From assembly GCA_021186555.1 (NCBI GenBank), contig JAJKFL010000010.1, positions 23,080,179-23,144,178 on the forward strand: a stretch of 64,000 nt of DNA, written 5' to 3'. This document shows positions 1 to 10,428 of this stretch, one piece after another. A program made the position numbers and the translations under genes. Source of the DNA: Reticulitermes speratus (lineage: Eukaryota > Arthropoda > Insecta > Blattodea > Rhinotermitidae). Positions within the stretch are counted from its first letter, which is position 1. Every line of letters starts with the position of its first letter. The notes beneath the pieces are model-generated. The model was not told where the DNA came from. It saw only the letters and a program-made list of their open reading frames with translations, and did no database searches.

Positions 1-510
1 GGTGATTGTCATAGTCGGTACGGTGATTGCCGTAGTCGGTACGGTGATTGTCATAGTCGGTACGGTGATTGCCGTAGTCGGTACGATGATTGCCGTAGTC
101 GGTACGGTGATTGTCATAGTCGGTACGGTGATTGCCGTAGTCGGTACGGTGATTGTCATAGTCGGTACGGTGTTTGCCATAGTCGGTACGGTGATTGTCA
201 TAGTCGGTACGGTGATTGCCGTAGTCGGTACGGTGATTGTCATAGTCGGTACGGTGATTGCCGTAGTCGGTACGGTGATTGCCGTAGTCGGTACGGTGAT
301 TGTCATAGTCGGTACGGTGATTGCCGTAGTCGGTACGGTGATTGTCATAGTCGGTACGGTGATTGCCGTAGTCGGTACGATGATTGCCGTAGTCGGTACG
401 GTGATTGTCATAGTCGGTACGGTGATTGCCGTAGTCGGTACGGTGATTGTCATAGTCGGTACGGTGTTTGCCATAGTCGGTACGGTGATTGCGGTAGTCG
501 GTTCGGTGAT
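1..510 (+). repeat. 21-bp minisatellite, cut by window edge
   Basis: About 24 tandem copies of a 21-bp unit (core GTACGGTGATTGYCRTAGTC). The array runs off the left edge, so its full size is unknown. Because 21 is a multiple of three, it reads open as a 7-residue repeat (GTVIAVV type), which is a by-product of the period and not a protein. The last units run directly into a tRNA-like SINE head, and the unit resembles the A-box/D-arm part of that head, so the array probably arose by expansion inside the SINE. Confidence 0.9.
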
Positions 511-708
511 TGCATCACAGGCCGGAAGGTCCGACGTTCGAATCCCGGCAGGGTCAAGACTTTTATCACCTGTTCAAGACGTCCAACCCGGCCCTGGGGC
601 TCACCTAGCCTAGTTGATGGGCATCGGGATTCCTTCGCGAATTTAAAACGTCTCTTCCATCTGGTGCCGAGGTTAAGAATCAGAGGAGCTATACCTCTGC
701 GTGCTGTT
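505..708 (+). mobile_element. SINE-B copy (tRNA-derived), partial
   Basis: Contains a pol III B-box-like GTTCGAATCCC near 535-545 and the family tail with the 'ctcgg..gaggttaag..' region and short palindromic 'gctatacctctgc' stretch seen in other copies at about 5.96, 20.96, 39.1 and 54.1 kb. The A-box side merges into the upstream 21-bp array. Confidence 0.65.
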
Positions 709-905
709 CCCGGTGGCTGTGCGGTCTAAGGCGCAGGTCTGAAGCCACTTGATATCTGGGATCGCGGGTTCGAAACCCGCTGTGGGCATGGATGTTCTTC
801 TCTTGTGTTTGTTGTGTGTTGTGTAAGTAGCGGCCTGTGCGACGAGCTGATCACTCGTACAGAGGAGTCCTACCGGATGTGGTGTGTCTAATTGTGTGTG
901 ATCTA
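706..905 (+). mobile_element. SINE-D copy (tRNA-derived)
   Basis: A tRNA-like head (GGTCTAAGGCGC at about 723 and GGTTCGAAACCC at about 767) is followed by a body shared with copies at 5.26-5.52 and 48.25-48.50 kb on the opposite strand. The head resembles a Leu/Ser-type tRNA D-arm, but no intact cloverleaf or anticodon is claimed. Confidence 0.7.
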
Positions 906-1453
906 GAAATTTAAAAAATGAAGCTGCCTAGGTTAGAGTTTGGATGTTGCACCGCAGAAAAAAAAATACCTCTCCTCCCCCCATATACCTTCATGGCTTT
1001 GACTTTTCTTAGTGAGATGCGTAATTCAACGTCAACGCACTTGCTAATGGACACTTAAAAAGCAATGAAATGTAGAACAGGTCAATTTAATACTTACTAC
1101 AATAGCACAAAATTCAGGTATTTAATTTGTATATCCTCTTTCGTATTACTAACCATTACGATAAAATGTCTTAAGGACTCAAGAAAACCACGCAAACCAT
1201 CAACCATCATTCAAGACAACCGAGTGCCAAAGCCTGGATCTTCCTAATACAACATCGTGGTATTTGGTAGCGTGATAGCATGTGACGTACTGTCGATCAA
1301 CATTTCTCACTTTCTCTGGTACCTACCACGGACCCCCTTACAATGTCGTATTAACCCTACGAACCCCCCCCCCCCCAAACCTACACCAGTTGCTGATCCC
1401 CTAGGCACAATTCCAAGAACATTTAAATGTGGAATATTTACAACGAAGAAACG
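906..1453. other. No gene recognised
   Basis: AT-rich unique-looking sequence with short A and C homopolymers (C run near 1366). Two short ORFs here have no recognisable domain and no splice support. Confidence 0.6.
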
Positions 1454-3707
1454 AACTTAAACTGCAAATATCTTCATTAAGTCCACGTAACATTTATCAC
1501 AGAACTTAAACTGCAAATATCTTCATTAAGTCCACGTAACATTTATCACAGAACTTAAACTGCAAATATCTTCATTAAGTCCACGTAACGTTTATCACAG
1601 AACTTGAACTGCAAATATCTTCATTAAGTCCACGTAACATTTATCACAGAACTTAAACTGCAAATATCTTCATTAAGTCCACGTAACATTTATCACAGAA
1701 CTTAAACTGCAAATATCTTCATTAAGTCCACGTAACATTTATCACAGAACTTAAACTGCAAATGTCTTCATTAAGTCCACGTAACGTTTAACACAGAACT
1801 TAAACTGCTAATATCTTCATTAAGTCCACGTAACTTTTATCACAGAACTTAAACTGCAAATATCTTCATTAAGTCCACGTAACGTTTATCACACAACTTA
1901 AACTGCAAATATCTTCATTACGTCAACGTAACATTTATCACAGAACTTAAACTGCAAATATCTTCATTAAGTCCACGTAAGATTTATCACAGAACTTAAA
2001 CTGCAAATATCTTCATTAAGTCCACGTAACGTTTATCACAGAACTTAAACTGCAAATATCTTCATTAAGTCCACGTAACATTTATCACAGAACTTAAACT
2101 GCAAATATCTTCATTAAGTCCACGTAACGTTTATCACAGAACTTAAACTGCAAATATCTTCATTAAGTCCACGTAACGTTTATCACAGAACTTAAACTGC
2201 AAATATCTTCATTAAGTCCACGTAACATTTATCACAGAACTTAAACTGCAAATGTCTTCATTAAGTCCACGTAACGTTTATCACAGAACTTAAACTGCAA
2301 ATATCTTCATTAAGTCCACGTAACGTTCATCACAGAACTTAAACTGCAAATATCTTCATTAAGTCCACGTAACATTTATCACAGAACTTAAACTGCAAAT
2401 ATCTTCATTAAGTCCACGTAACGTTTAACACAGAACTTAAACTGCAAATATCTTCATTAAGTCCACGTAGCATTTATCACAGAACTTAAACTGCAAATAT
2501 CTTCATTAAGTTCACGTAACGTTTAACACAGAACTTAAACTGCAAATATCTTCATTAAGTCCACGTAACATTTATCACAGAACATAAACTGCAAATGTCT
2601 TCATTAAGTCCACGTAACGTTTAACACAGAACTTAAACTGCTAATATCTTCATTAAGTCCACGTAACTTTTATCACAGAACTTAAACTGCAAATACCTTC
2701 ATTAAGTCCACGTAACGTTTATCACAGAACTTAAACTGCAAATATCTTCATTACGTCAACGTAACATTTATCACAGAACTTAAACTGCAAATATCTTCAT
2801 TAAGTCCACGTAACGTTTATCACAGAACTTAAACTGCAAATATCTTCATTAAGTCTACGTAACGTTTATCACAGAACTTAAACTGCAAATATCTTCATTA
2901 AGTCCACGTAACATTTATCACAGTACTTAAACTGCAAATATCTTCATTAAGTCCACGTAACGTTTATCACAGAACTTAAACTGCAAATATCTTCATTAAG
3001 TCCACGTAACGTTTATCACAGAACTTAAACTGCAAATATCTTCATTAAGTCCACGTAACATTTATCACAGTACTTAAACTGCAAATATCTTCATTACGTC
3101 CACGTAACGTTTATCACAGAACTTAAACTGCAAATATCTTCATTAAGTCCACGTAACATTTATCACAGAACTTAAACTGCAAATATCTTCATTAAGTCCA
3201 CGTAACGTTTATCACAGAACTTAAACTGCAAATATCTTCATTAAGTCCACGTAACATTTATCACAGAACTTAAACTGCAAATATCTTCATTAAGTCCACG
3301 TAACGTTTATCACAGAACTTAAATTGCAAATATCTTCATTAAGTCCACGTAACGTTTATCACAGAACTTAAACTGCAAATATCTTCATTAAGTCCACGTA
3401 ACATTTATCACAGTACTTAAACTGCAAATATCTTCATTAAGTCCACGTAACGTTTATCACAGAACTTAAACTGCAAATATCTTCATTAAGTCCACGTAAC
3501 GTTTATCACAGAACTTAAACTGCAAATGTCTTCATTAAGTCCACGTAACGTTTATCACAGAACTTAAACTGCAAATATCTTCATTAAGTCCACGTAACAT
3601 TTATCACAGTACTTAAACTGCAAATATCTTCATTAAGTCCACGTAACGTTTATCACAGAACTTAAACTGCAAGTATCTTCATTAAGTCCACGTAACATTT
3701 ATCATAG
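1454..3707 (+). repeat. 49-bp minisatellite, 46 copies
   Basis: Perfectly phased 49-bp unit (begins AACTTAAACTGCAAATATC): the first copy starts at 1454 and the last at 3659, exactly 45 periods later. Units differ by a few substitutions (ACATTT/ACGTTT, AAATATC/AAATGTC). A distinctive run of variants near 1787-1940 recurs near 2620-2770, a shift of about 17 units, so the array has grown by block duplication as well as by single units. Confidence 0.95.
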
Positions 3708-4299
3708 AACCAAAGACTTCCCTAACGGTAATCAAAATAAAACTAAGATCAGGAAAAATCTAAAAATAGAAATCCAACGTTCTGATAACCAAAATCTACA
3801 CAGCTAGAGTCAAGAAACAGCGTCGTTGAATGCCTTACTGGCTAATTTACCTCGAAGTTACACAGAAGCGAAGTAATGACTGATTTTGATTACTCTGTTA
3901 CAAAGACAGTTTTAGACTGAATGACGACGATCAGTATGATAAATTGGTACCAACGTTACGGACACATCTTTTACCTCCATCTGCAGGGTATTGCTGTTCT
4001 AGTCCACGTCTTCATAATGTTAATAATTACCTACGAAATTACACGACAGCACATCCCAGTAAATGCCAACCTTCACAGTCGCCGATGTGTAAAATTTCAA
4101 ATCCTACAAACTTATAGAATTTTGTGGCGGAAAGAAAAAGGGGAGAATCCCGAAATAATTTTTTGAAGTTGAAGTACCTGCAAAGTAGGTTTGTTGTCTA
4201 CGATAATCGGGAGAAGAGAAATGGTGAAGCACTTCACGGTCCTGAAGATGGAGGCACTACTATCCTTCGCAACTCAGGAAGTACACACCCAACGACACG
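3708..4299. other. No gene; degenerate hammerhead-element relic near 4240
   Basis: Mostly unremarkable. At about 4240-4300 there is a decayed copy of the CCTGAAGATGGAG...TCC palindromic repeat type that elsewhere in the window carries the hammerhead-like motif; here the GAAAC box is mutated. Confidence 0.35.
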
Positions 4300-4486
4300 G
4301 CGTCATCCAGTTAGCCTTTCTTCTTTTTATTGTATGTACGATATTCCTCTCCTCCTTCACTCTGTGTAATACTTCTTCATTTATCACACGATCGGTCCAA
4401 CTGATCTTCTCCATTCTTCTCCAGCACCACATATCAAAATTTTCCAGATACTTCTGATCTACTTTCCGAAGTGTCCAAGTATACAT
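4300..4486 (-). pseudogene. Non-LTR retrotransposon C-terminal fragment (family 1)
   Basis: The minus strand reads a peptide with WTLRKVDQKYLENF, MWCWRRMEKISWTDRV and NIVHTIKRRKANW, the stretch just after the reverse transcriptase domain of a widespread insect non-LTR element. The same peptide is at 6287-6517 (+), and its downstream continuation is at 17092-17334 (-) and 30055-30333 (+). It is cut off after KRRKANW by unrelated sequence. Confidence 0.75.
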
Positions 4487-5257
4487 AAGATATTCTAATA
4501 AAAATCGTAACTATGATATCCAGGACTCTGTTCTCCTGGGATATTGCGCGGCATCACTGTAGGGAGTAGTTGTCCAGTGTTTCAAGACTGCGTTGTAGCC
4601 AAATCTTCAACGGCCAATGGTCCAACGAAAGAGTATTTCTTCACTGGATCATTGATCCTTGACGAAGAGACCACAGGACGCAGACCACTATCCCGGAACA
4701 ACGGAGTCCTGGAATAAGCCGCGTCAAAAGCCTCAAAACTCCACCACGATACTGTTCACCTTTATCGTTCAAAAGACATTTACACTATCTCGTTAATTAC
4801 CGCCTGCCATTTTGTAATCAATAACCCTGCTGACAGCCACTCGCCCCGCGTGCTGTATAATCAGACGCCTTCTTTTACCTTCATTTCGACAGGCATTGAC
4901 GACGATATGACATGGCTCTGGACAATTCCTATTGGTCGCCCACCACGTCATGACAGGATCCATGAAATTCAAGAAGCGCCTAACACACCCTCTCCAAAGT
5001 GTTTTCACAATAACCCTGCAGTCAGACATTGTAAATGCAACATCACGACGGTGACGGCAAAGCAGTCTACTGCAAATGGGTGAGTCTTACAACTGCACAC
5101 ACACTAACTGTTTAACTCCAGTTACGGACGGGGGTCGAACACAGGACACCAACAGAATCCAATGAGAAGCTTCTTGAACTGTGGGTAATATATATAATTG
5201 GTGCAAAATAACCGCGTGTGACCACAAGTGTTTCCTAAACGCATTGCCCATGTCTTC
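4487..5257. other. No gene recognised
   Basis: Mixed-composition sequence with short overlapping ORFs on both strands and no recognisable product, array or element boundary. Confidence 0.5.
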
Positions 5258-5518
5258 TCCCCCCCCCCCCCATGGCGCAACAGCCCCCAGTGGGCCAGAG
5301 TCTCCTCATTGTCGAGGCTTCACGATCACACTCAGACACACCACACTCGGTAGAACTCCTCTGGACGAGTGATCAGACCGACGCAGAGACCTCTACCTGA
5401 CAACACACAACACTCACAACAGACAGACATCCATGCCCCGGGTGAGATTCGAACCCGCGATCCCATTAAGCGAGCGGCCGCAGACTCACGCCTTAGACCG
5501 CGCGGCAACTAGAATCGG
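5258..5518 (-). mobile_element. SINE-D copy (tRNA-derived)
   Basis: The minus strand starts with a tRNA-like head (GGTCTAAGGCG at about 5496 and GGGTTCGAATCTC at about 5450) and continues through the shared body with direct 'cactcgtcc' and 'cacaacac' segments. Closely related to the copy at 48.25 kb. Confidence 0.75.
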
Positions 5519-5954
5519 CATTTATCGATATAGTGCTTAATAACTGCGCTTCAACGATTAAAACTTGAAACAAACGGGCTAATTCAGGGCGAATTTCATA
5601 TAGTTCGTGAAGAAAGAAAGCCTACGAAGCACCTATGCAGTCATTTGTCTTTTCAAATACACTTAAATCTTCCGGGATGTTAACTATTTCATTTTCGCAT
5701 GCATAACGACTTCCAGAAGCTACTGTCTGTGCACTGGCTCAGTTCGCAGGACACACACGTGCAGCAACACCCTGTAGATATTACGTGCACAAGTAAAGTT
5801 TACGTATTTCACATTCATCACGACTGAATGAAAACAGAACAGAGAAAAATGTTAATGAACAGATGTCAGACAAAACATAACTCATAATCACCTCGTAACA
5901 TTTATAGTAGTCTGATTTTATTACTAGTTCGCGCATTTCTGTTACGCAGGAGTA

Positions 5955-6247
5955 AATGGTAAAGGTAAAGGTAAAGGTCACCCTAGAACAGGCCATAAAG
6001 GCCCAGAGGGGGAGCAGAGGTATAGCTCTACTCTTTCCTTAACCTCGGCGCTAGATGAGAGTGGGTGGTCAACGCCACGACCCGGCCGCTTTACCCCCGG
6101 GAATGACCCGATACCCACTGTACAGGAGGCTGCGTGGGCCCTAGGGCCGGTCTGGACAGCTGCGAAAAATCTTGCCCCCACGGGATTCGATCCCCGGACC
6201 GTCCAGCCCGTAGCTAGTCGCTATACCGACTGAGCTATCGCGACCCA
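5955..6247 (-). mobile_element. SINE-B copy with target-site duplication
   Basis: The minus strand has a tRNA-like head with an A box (TAGCTCAGTCGG) and a B box (GGATCGAATCC), a body, and a 3' tail of (TTTACC)n. It is flanked by a 16-bp direct repeat, 5939-5954 and 6248-6263 (CTGTTACGCAGSAGTA, one mismatch), showing insertion by target-primed reverse transcription. Confidence 0.9.
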
Positions 6248-6286
6248 CTGTTACGCAGCAGTACAACCTACATTTGGAGCGTAGCT

Positions 6287-6517
6287 TTGTGTGGTGCTGA
6301 AACGTGGACACTTGGGAAAGTAGATCGGAAGTATCTGGAAAGTTTTGAAATGTGGTGCTGGAGAAGAATGGAGAAGATCAGTTGGACCGATCGTGTGAGA
6401 AATGAAGAAGTATTACACAGAGTGAAGGAGGAGAGGAATATCGTACATACAATAAAAAGAAGAAAGGCTAACTGGATTGGTCACATCTTCTTGGAGAAAT
6501 CTTCAAGTGTGTTGAAA
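6287..6517 (+). pseudogene. Non-LTR retrotransposon C-terminal fragment (family 1)
   Basis: Reads CGAETWTLGKVDRKYLESF, MWCWRRMEKISWTDRVRNEE and NIVHTIKRRKANWIGHI, the post-RT region of the same element as at 4.3 kb. It ends where an 81-bp inverted-repeat MITE begins at 6518. The 5' part of the element is missing. Confidence 0.8.
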
Positions 6518-6598
6518 TACAGGGTATACACAAAAGAATGGTGAGTTTGGACATGGAATGCTGGTTTAACCGCACCATTCTTTTGTGTATGCCCTGTA
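6518..6598. mobile_element. 81-bp MITE, two terminal inverted repeats only
   Basis: Starts TACAGGGTATACACAAAAG and ends with the inverted partner CTTTTGTGTATGCCCTGTA, with about 20 bp between. It is a minimal derivative of the mariner-like element at 8938-9503; a third, nearly perfect palindromic copy is at 56911-56992. Confidence 0.85.
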
Positions 6599-6854
6599 CA
6601 CAGTGCTTTTCTATTAAGTATTCATGAATTTAAAATATAGGACAATAAGAGAGCGAATGCACCAGAAGCGTTACTTTCTGCGGATATTTCCTAGCTTGTT
6701 TTAATTTGCGGAAACTCCAATACCTGTCTTTTTCCCACCAGTTGAAGTTCATAAAACCAAGTAACAACACAAGCCTTAGCCGTTTCTCTTCGTTCACTGT
6801 TCGTAGTGAGTTTCACACTGACATTCATTGCTTTCTGTTTTAATTTAATTTAAG

Positions 6855-7723
6855 GGTACTTCCTGTGTCAGGTGTACCCTTTTTAATTCAAAGGTACTTC
6901 CTGTGTCAGTTGTACCCTTTTTAATTCAAAGGTACTTCCTGTGTCAGGTGTACCCTTTTTAATTCAAAGGTACTTCCTGTGTCAGTTGTACCCTTTTTAA
7001 TTCAAAGGTACTTCCTGTGTCAGTTGTACCCTTTTTAATTCAAAGGTACTTCCTGTGTCAGGTGTACCCTTTTTAATTCAAAGGTACTTCCTGTGTCAGT
7101 TGTACCCTTTTTAATTCAAAGGTACTTCCTGTGTCAGTTGTACCCTTTTTAATTCAAAGGTACTTCCTGTGTCAGGTGTACCCTTTTTAATTCAAAGGTA
7201 CTTCCTGTGTCAGGTGTACCCTTTTTAATTCAAAGGTACTTCCTATGTCAGGTGTACCCTTTTTAATTCAAAGGTACTTCCTGTGTCAGGTGTACCCTTT
7301 TTAATTCAAAGGTACTTCCTGTGTCAGGTGTACCCTTTTTAATTCAAAGGTACTTCCTGTGTCAGGTGTACCCTTTTTAATTCAAAGGTACTCCCGTGTC
7401 AGTTGTACCCTTTTTAATTCAAAGGTACTTCCTGTGTCAGTTGTACCCTTTTTAATTCCAAGGTACTTCGTGTGTCAGGTGTACCCTTTTTAATTCAAAG
7501 GTACTTCCTCTGTCAGTTGTACCCTTTTTAATTCAAAGGTACTCCTTGTGTCAGTTGTACCCTTTTTAATTCCAAGGTACTTCCTGTGTCAGGTGTACCC
7601 TTTTTAATTTAATGGTACTTCCTGTGTCAGGTGTACCCTTTTTAATTTAATGGTACTTCCTGTGTCAGGTGTACCCTTTTTAATTTAATGGTACTTCCTC
7701 TGTCAGATGTACCCTTTATCCAC
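6855..7723 (+). repeat. 38-bp minisatellite, about 23 copies
   Basis: Unit GGTACTTCCTGTGTCAGKTG followed by TACCCTTTTTAATTCAAA, period 38. Each unit carries GGTAC and GTACC as inverted half-sites about 14 bp apart. One copy near 7390 has a one-base deletion, and the last four copies have a variant spacer (AATTTAAT). Confidence 0.95.
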
Positions 7724-8740
7724 TCCACAAATAGAACTAAGTCCCCTTCACTCGTGCTACTCCCTCTATCGGAACCCCCGTGCCTAATACAGCTCCCACA
7801 ATTACGTAGTGTGTTTCTCTGCGCATGCGTTGATCTTCCGTCCAAGGGGTCGTACCAAATGTCTTTTGATTAAATTAAATACAGTCTCTACTCTGATAAC
7901 GAAAAATGTGGATAAGGCTCGACTGTAAAGAACATAGCGACTGCATCAATGATCCGTTGTATCAATACCGGGGCTGGATAATTTGAAAACAGAAACACAA
8001 CAGTATTTCCGGAACATATGTATACTTCAGATCAGCCCTTTATCAAGTAACAACTGTGCAAACAACTGTGCTGTTCGTGCACATGAAACAAACTGTCGTA
8101 ACGTGTCATGGAACTGCAGACAACATTCAATATAAACCGACACCAACTTTACATTCTGTTCTTTGATGTACGCATCCAGAACAAGACAGCTGCTACACAC
8201 AGGTAAGACACTCGTCTCAATACGTCAAGCTTGTTGCAAAACAAACGTTATTGCCTAAAACGTATTTCACAATTCGATTGCCATGTTCGTGATGTTTCAA
8301 TTTCTGGCACACGCAACCGAATATAAATTACTGAATCACGAACAAAATTGATTCATACAAGAACAAATAAATAAATCCACGCGATGCAAGGTGACCGCGC
8401 AGCCTTGAGGACACTTGTCTTCCTATCTTCGGCAGATTTATCCCCGCGAACGTGGGTTCGCAACCCAATTTGTGTATGGATGTACTTTCGCTTACTTGTG
8501 AGTGTACTTTGTGTTGTAATGTGCAGACAGGTGCCTCACGACAGCCAAATATTATAAACAAATATAGAAACGCACAAAACACATTTTATGCTCAATACAT
8601 CTTTCCGCCACATTGGCATTCTCCCAAGAGAAATGAACCAACCCGGAACAATGCGCCACAACTGTCGTATTCTGTGTACATTTCCTGTTTCGCAACATAT
8701 CACAACTACAAAAACAGCGGTTGTGGCGCTCTTAAGACAA
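7724..8740. other. No gene recognised
   Basis: Unique-looking sequence with only short ORFs on both strands; none has a domain or splice context I can recognise. Confidence 0.5.
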
Positions 8741-8850
8741 GAACCCAGTCATTCATTCTGCAGCCTGTCTTACGACAGGTCCGTAGCTTCTTCTAAATCG
8801 AGTTCTCCACAGGTTGCGATCTATTGCTTCCTCTTTCAATTTCCAAAGAT
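8741..8850 (-). pseudogene. Non-LTR retrotransposon 3' coding end (family 1), short
   Basis: The minus strand carries the last codons of the family-1 element (GPVVRQAAE-type end then TGA), including one copy of the CTGTCTTACGACAG core that is amplified at 16155-17129. Confidence 0.65.
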
Positions 8851-8937
8851 CCCAATAAAGACTAAATTAATATACAGTGAACACCATTTTATCAACACAC
8901 GGATTCAGATCCATGTGGGACTGAGGAAGAGTATACA

Positions 8938-9503
8938 TACAGGGCATACATAAAAGAATGGTGCGGTATCAAAAGTGAATAAAAAATGTATTTCTCACCT
9001 TACACGGGCACAACATACACCGTCAGCGGCGGCAACTGTTCAAGTTTCTCATTTGGTAATTACAATCCTTCAATGTGTGCACCCTGGGTCACACGACACA
9101 CATCCACACGGTAATCAAACTCATCCCAGACCCGGTGTAGCATGTCCGCTGTAATGGCCTGCAGTGCATGCGTTATCCGATCACGAATTTCATGGATGTG
9201 TTATACTTATGTTATTCTTGTGTGGTGCGTCTTTTTTAAACCGTGCACGAAACTCACGCTGCACTGTAATCACAGATCTGGACACCTCAAAACGGAGCAC
9301 ACAGAAAACCTTCTCCTGCTGCAACGCCATCTTTGAAACTGGCCCCGCGGCCACGCAGTAAGCATGAGAAGCGAACTGCTGGTAGCGCATGAGAAACTTG
9401 GACAGTTGCCGCCGCTGATGGTGTATGTTGTGCCCGTGTAATGTGAGACATAAATCTTTTATTCACTTTTGAAACCGCACCATTCTTTTGTGTATGCCCT
9501 GTA
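8938..9503 (-). mobile_element. Deleted mariner-like (DUF4817/DDE type) element, 566 bp
   Basis: Bounded by TACAGGGCATACA...TGTATGCCCTGTA, with terminal inverted repeats that stay matched for about 115 bp. Between them the minus strand keeps two ends of a transposase gene joined together, so the catalytic middle is gone. It is non-autonomous; mobility would need a full-length relative elsewhere. Family assignment rests on recognising the N-terminal QREFRARF-type and C-terminal NGAHIE-type ends. Confidence 0.8.
9060..9330 (-). pseudogene. Fused N- and C-terminal remnants of a DUF4817-type transposase
   Basis: From the ATG at 9330 the minus strand reads MALQQEKVFCVLRFEVSRSV then TVQREFRARF and KKDAPHKN, the start of the DUF4817 helix-turn-helix region of Tc1/mariner-superfamily transposases. 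The frame then hits a stop. Immediately downstream, in another frame, is the family's C-terminus (IRDRITHALQAITADML, RVWDEFDYRVDVC, TQGAHIEGL, stop at 9060-9062). The DDE core, normally about 200 residues, is absent. A clean internal deletion explains both the missing domain and the frame change. Confidence 0.75.
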
Positions 9504-10040
9504 CTATATAAATGTTTGAATGCAAAAGACGCAAGCATGAAAATAATACTATGACAGACGTACAGACTATACCTGCACAACCTTTAAACACATACATTTG
9601 TACAACATCAAACATCTGGGTTGTAGTTAATTAATATACTTAATATTTGGTTGTAATTTCCAGCACCTATTTATAGTGTATATTTGACGACGATATGTGT
9701 CTACACCAGAATACAATTTCCTTTCTGATTCATTTCTCCCTAAGGATGGCTAAAGAAAGCCAGAACATACAGGACTGTGTAATATGAAATTATTTAATGT
9801 ATATTTGTTACCAAATGTGCAATTAGTTGGAATTAAATACAAAATAATATTTCTACTATATGAAATATGTGTAATATTAAACATGCCAGCTCTTTCCAAA
9901 AGGGCGTAAAGCGACAGGAATCTCGAGACTGAAATGTGACTCACTAGCCACCATAATATCACAAACCTTCTACTGAGATGCAGGTTAACTGACCCTAGAC
10001 TATAGAAGCCAAATTTTATACTGTTCATATCGTGCATTGT
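9504..10040. other. No gene recognised
   Basis: AT-rich sequence without an array, coding signature or element boundary I can identify. Confidence 0.5.
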
Positions 10041-10127
10041 CACTAGTCAAAACACAAAATACGCAAACCAAGAAAATGCATACTTATTATTTTTGGATAT
10101 TCTAAGTTATAATATCTGTACAGTAAT

Positions 10128-10165
10128 CCAACATGTTTCGATCCCTTCTGGGATCATCTTCAGGG
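10128..10165 (-). ncRNA. Hammerhead-ribozyme-like motif H1
   Basis: Minus strand: CTGAAGA, T, GATCCC/GGGATC stem II with AGAA loop, GAAAC, ATGTT. Stem I is ATCC/GGAT; stem III is AC/GT with a 2-nt loop. The expected cleavage would be after GTT. Confidence 0.7.
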
Positions 10166-10273
10166 ATACGTGTAAAAGTAAGAGTTGCACAAACAGAACT
10201 AACAATATATGTACATGTTAAAAAGTACATATGTTGTTACTTCTGTTTGTGCAATTCATACTTTTACACAAGT

Positions 10274-10312
10274 CCCTGATGATGATCCCAGGAGGAGATC
10301 GAAACATGTTGG
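10274..10312 (+). ncRNA. Hammerhead-ribozyme-like motif H2
   Basis: CTGATGA, T, GATC...GATC stem II, GAAAC, ATGTT. Stem I AGTCC/GGATT (one G-U pair). It is the inverted counterpart of H1, with different loop bases but conserved core. Confidence 0.7.
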
Positions 10313-10428
10313 ATTAGCTTACAGAGAATGTAATATAGAATATCCAAAAATAATAAGTATGCATTTTGTTGGTTTGAGTATTGTGTGTTTTGACTATACA
10401 AGCCGTAACAACAAAGCAACAACTGCAC

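Larger units (their letters stand above)
10044..10396. mobile_element. 353-bp palindromic element with two outward hammerhead-like motifs
   Basis: The two halves are inverted copies of each other along nearly the whole length, with the centre near 10220. Each arm holds one hammerhead-like motif (10128-10165 on the minus strand, 10274-10312 on the plus strand), both pointing outward. No coding capacity. It resembles a non-autonomous element; the link to Penelope-like elements is inferred from the ribozyme type. Confidence 0.75.

Noticed and set aside
2..613. 203-codon ORF at the window start
   Set aside because: Produced by the 21-bp array; repeated GTVIAVV is not a plausible independent protein and it ends in a SINE.
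1454..3707. CRISPR-like array of 49-bp repeats
   Set aside because: Repeats are directly adjacent with no unique spacers, and the genome is eukaryotic.
8452..8953. Two overlapping ORFs of 114 and 121 codons
   Set aside because: They overlap a retrotransposon remnant read on the wrong strand and show no domain or splice context.
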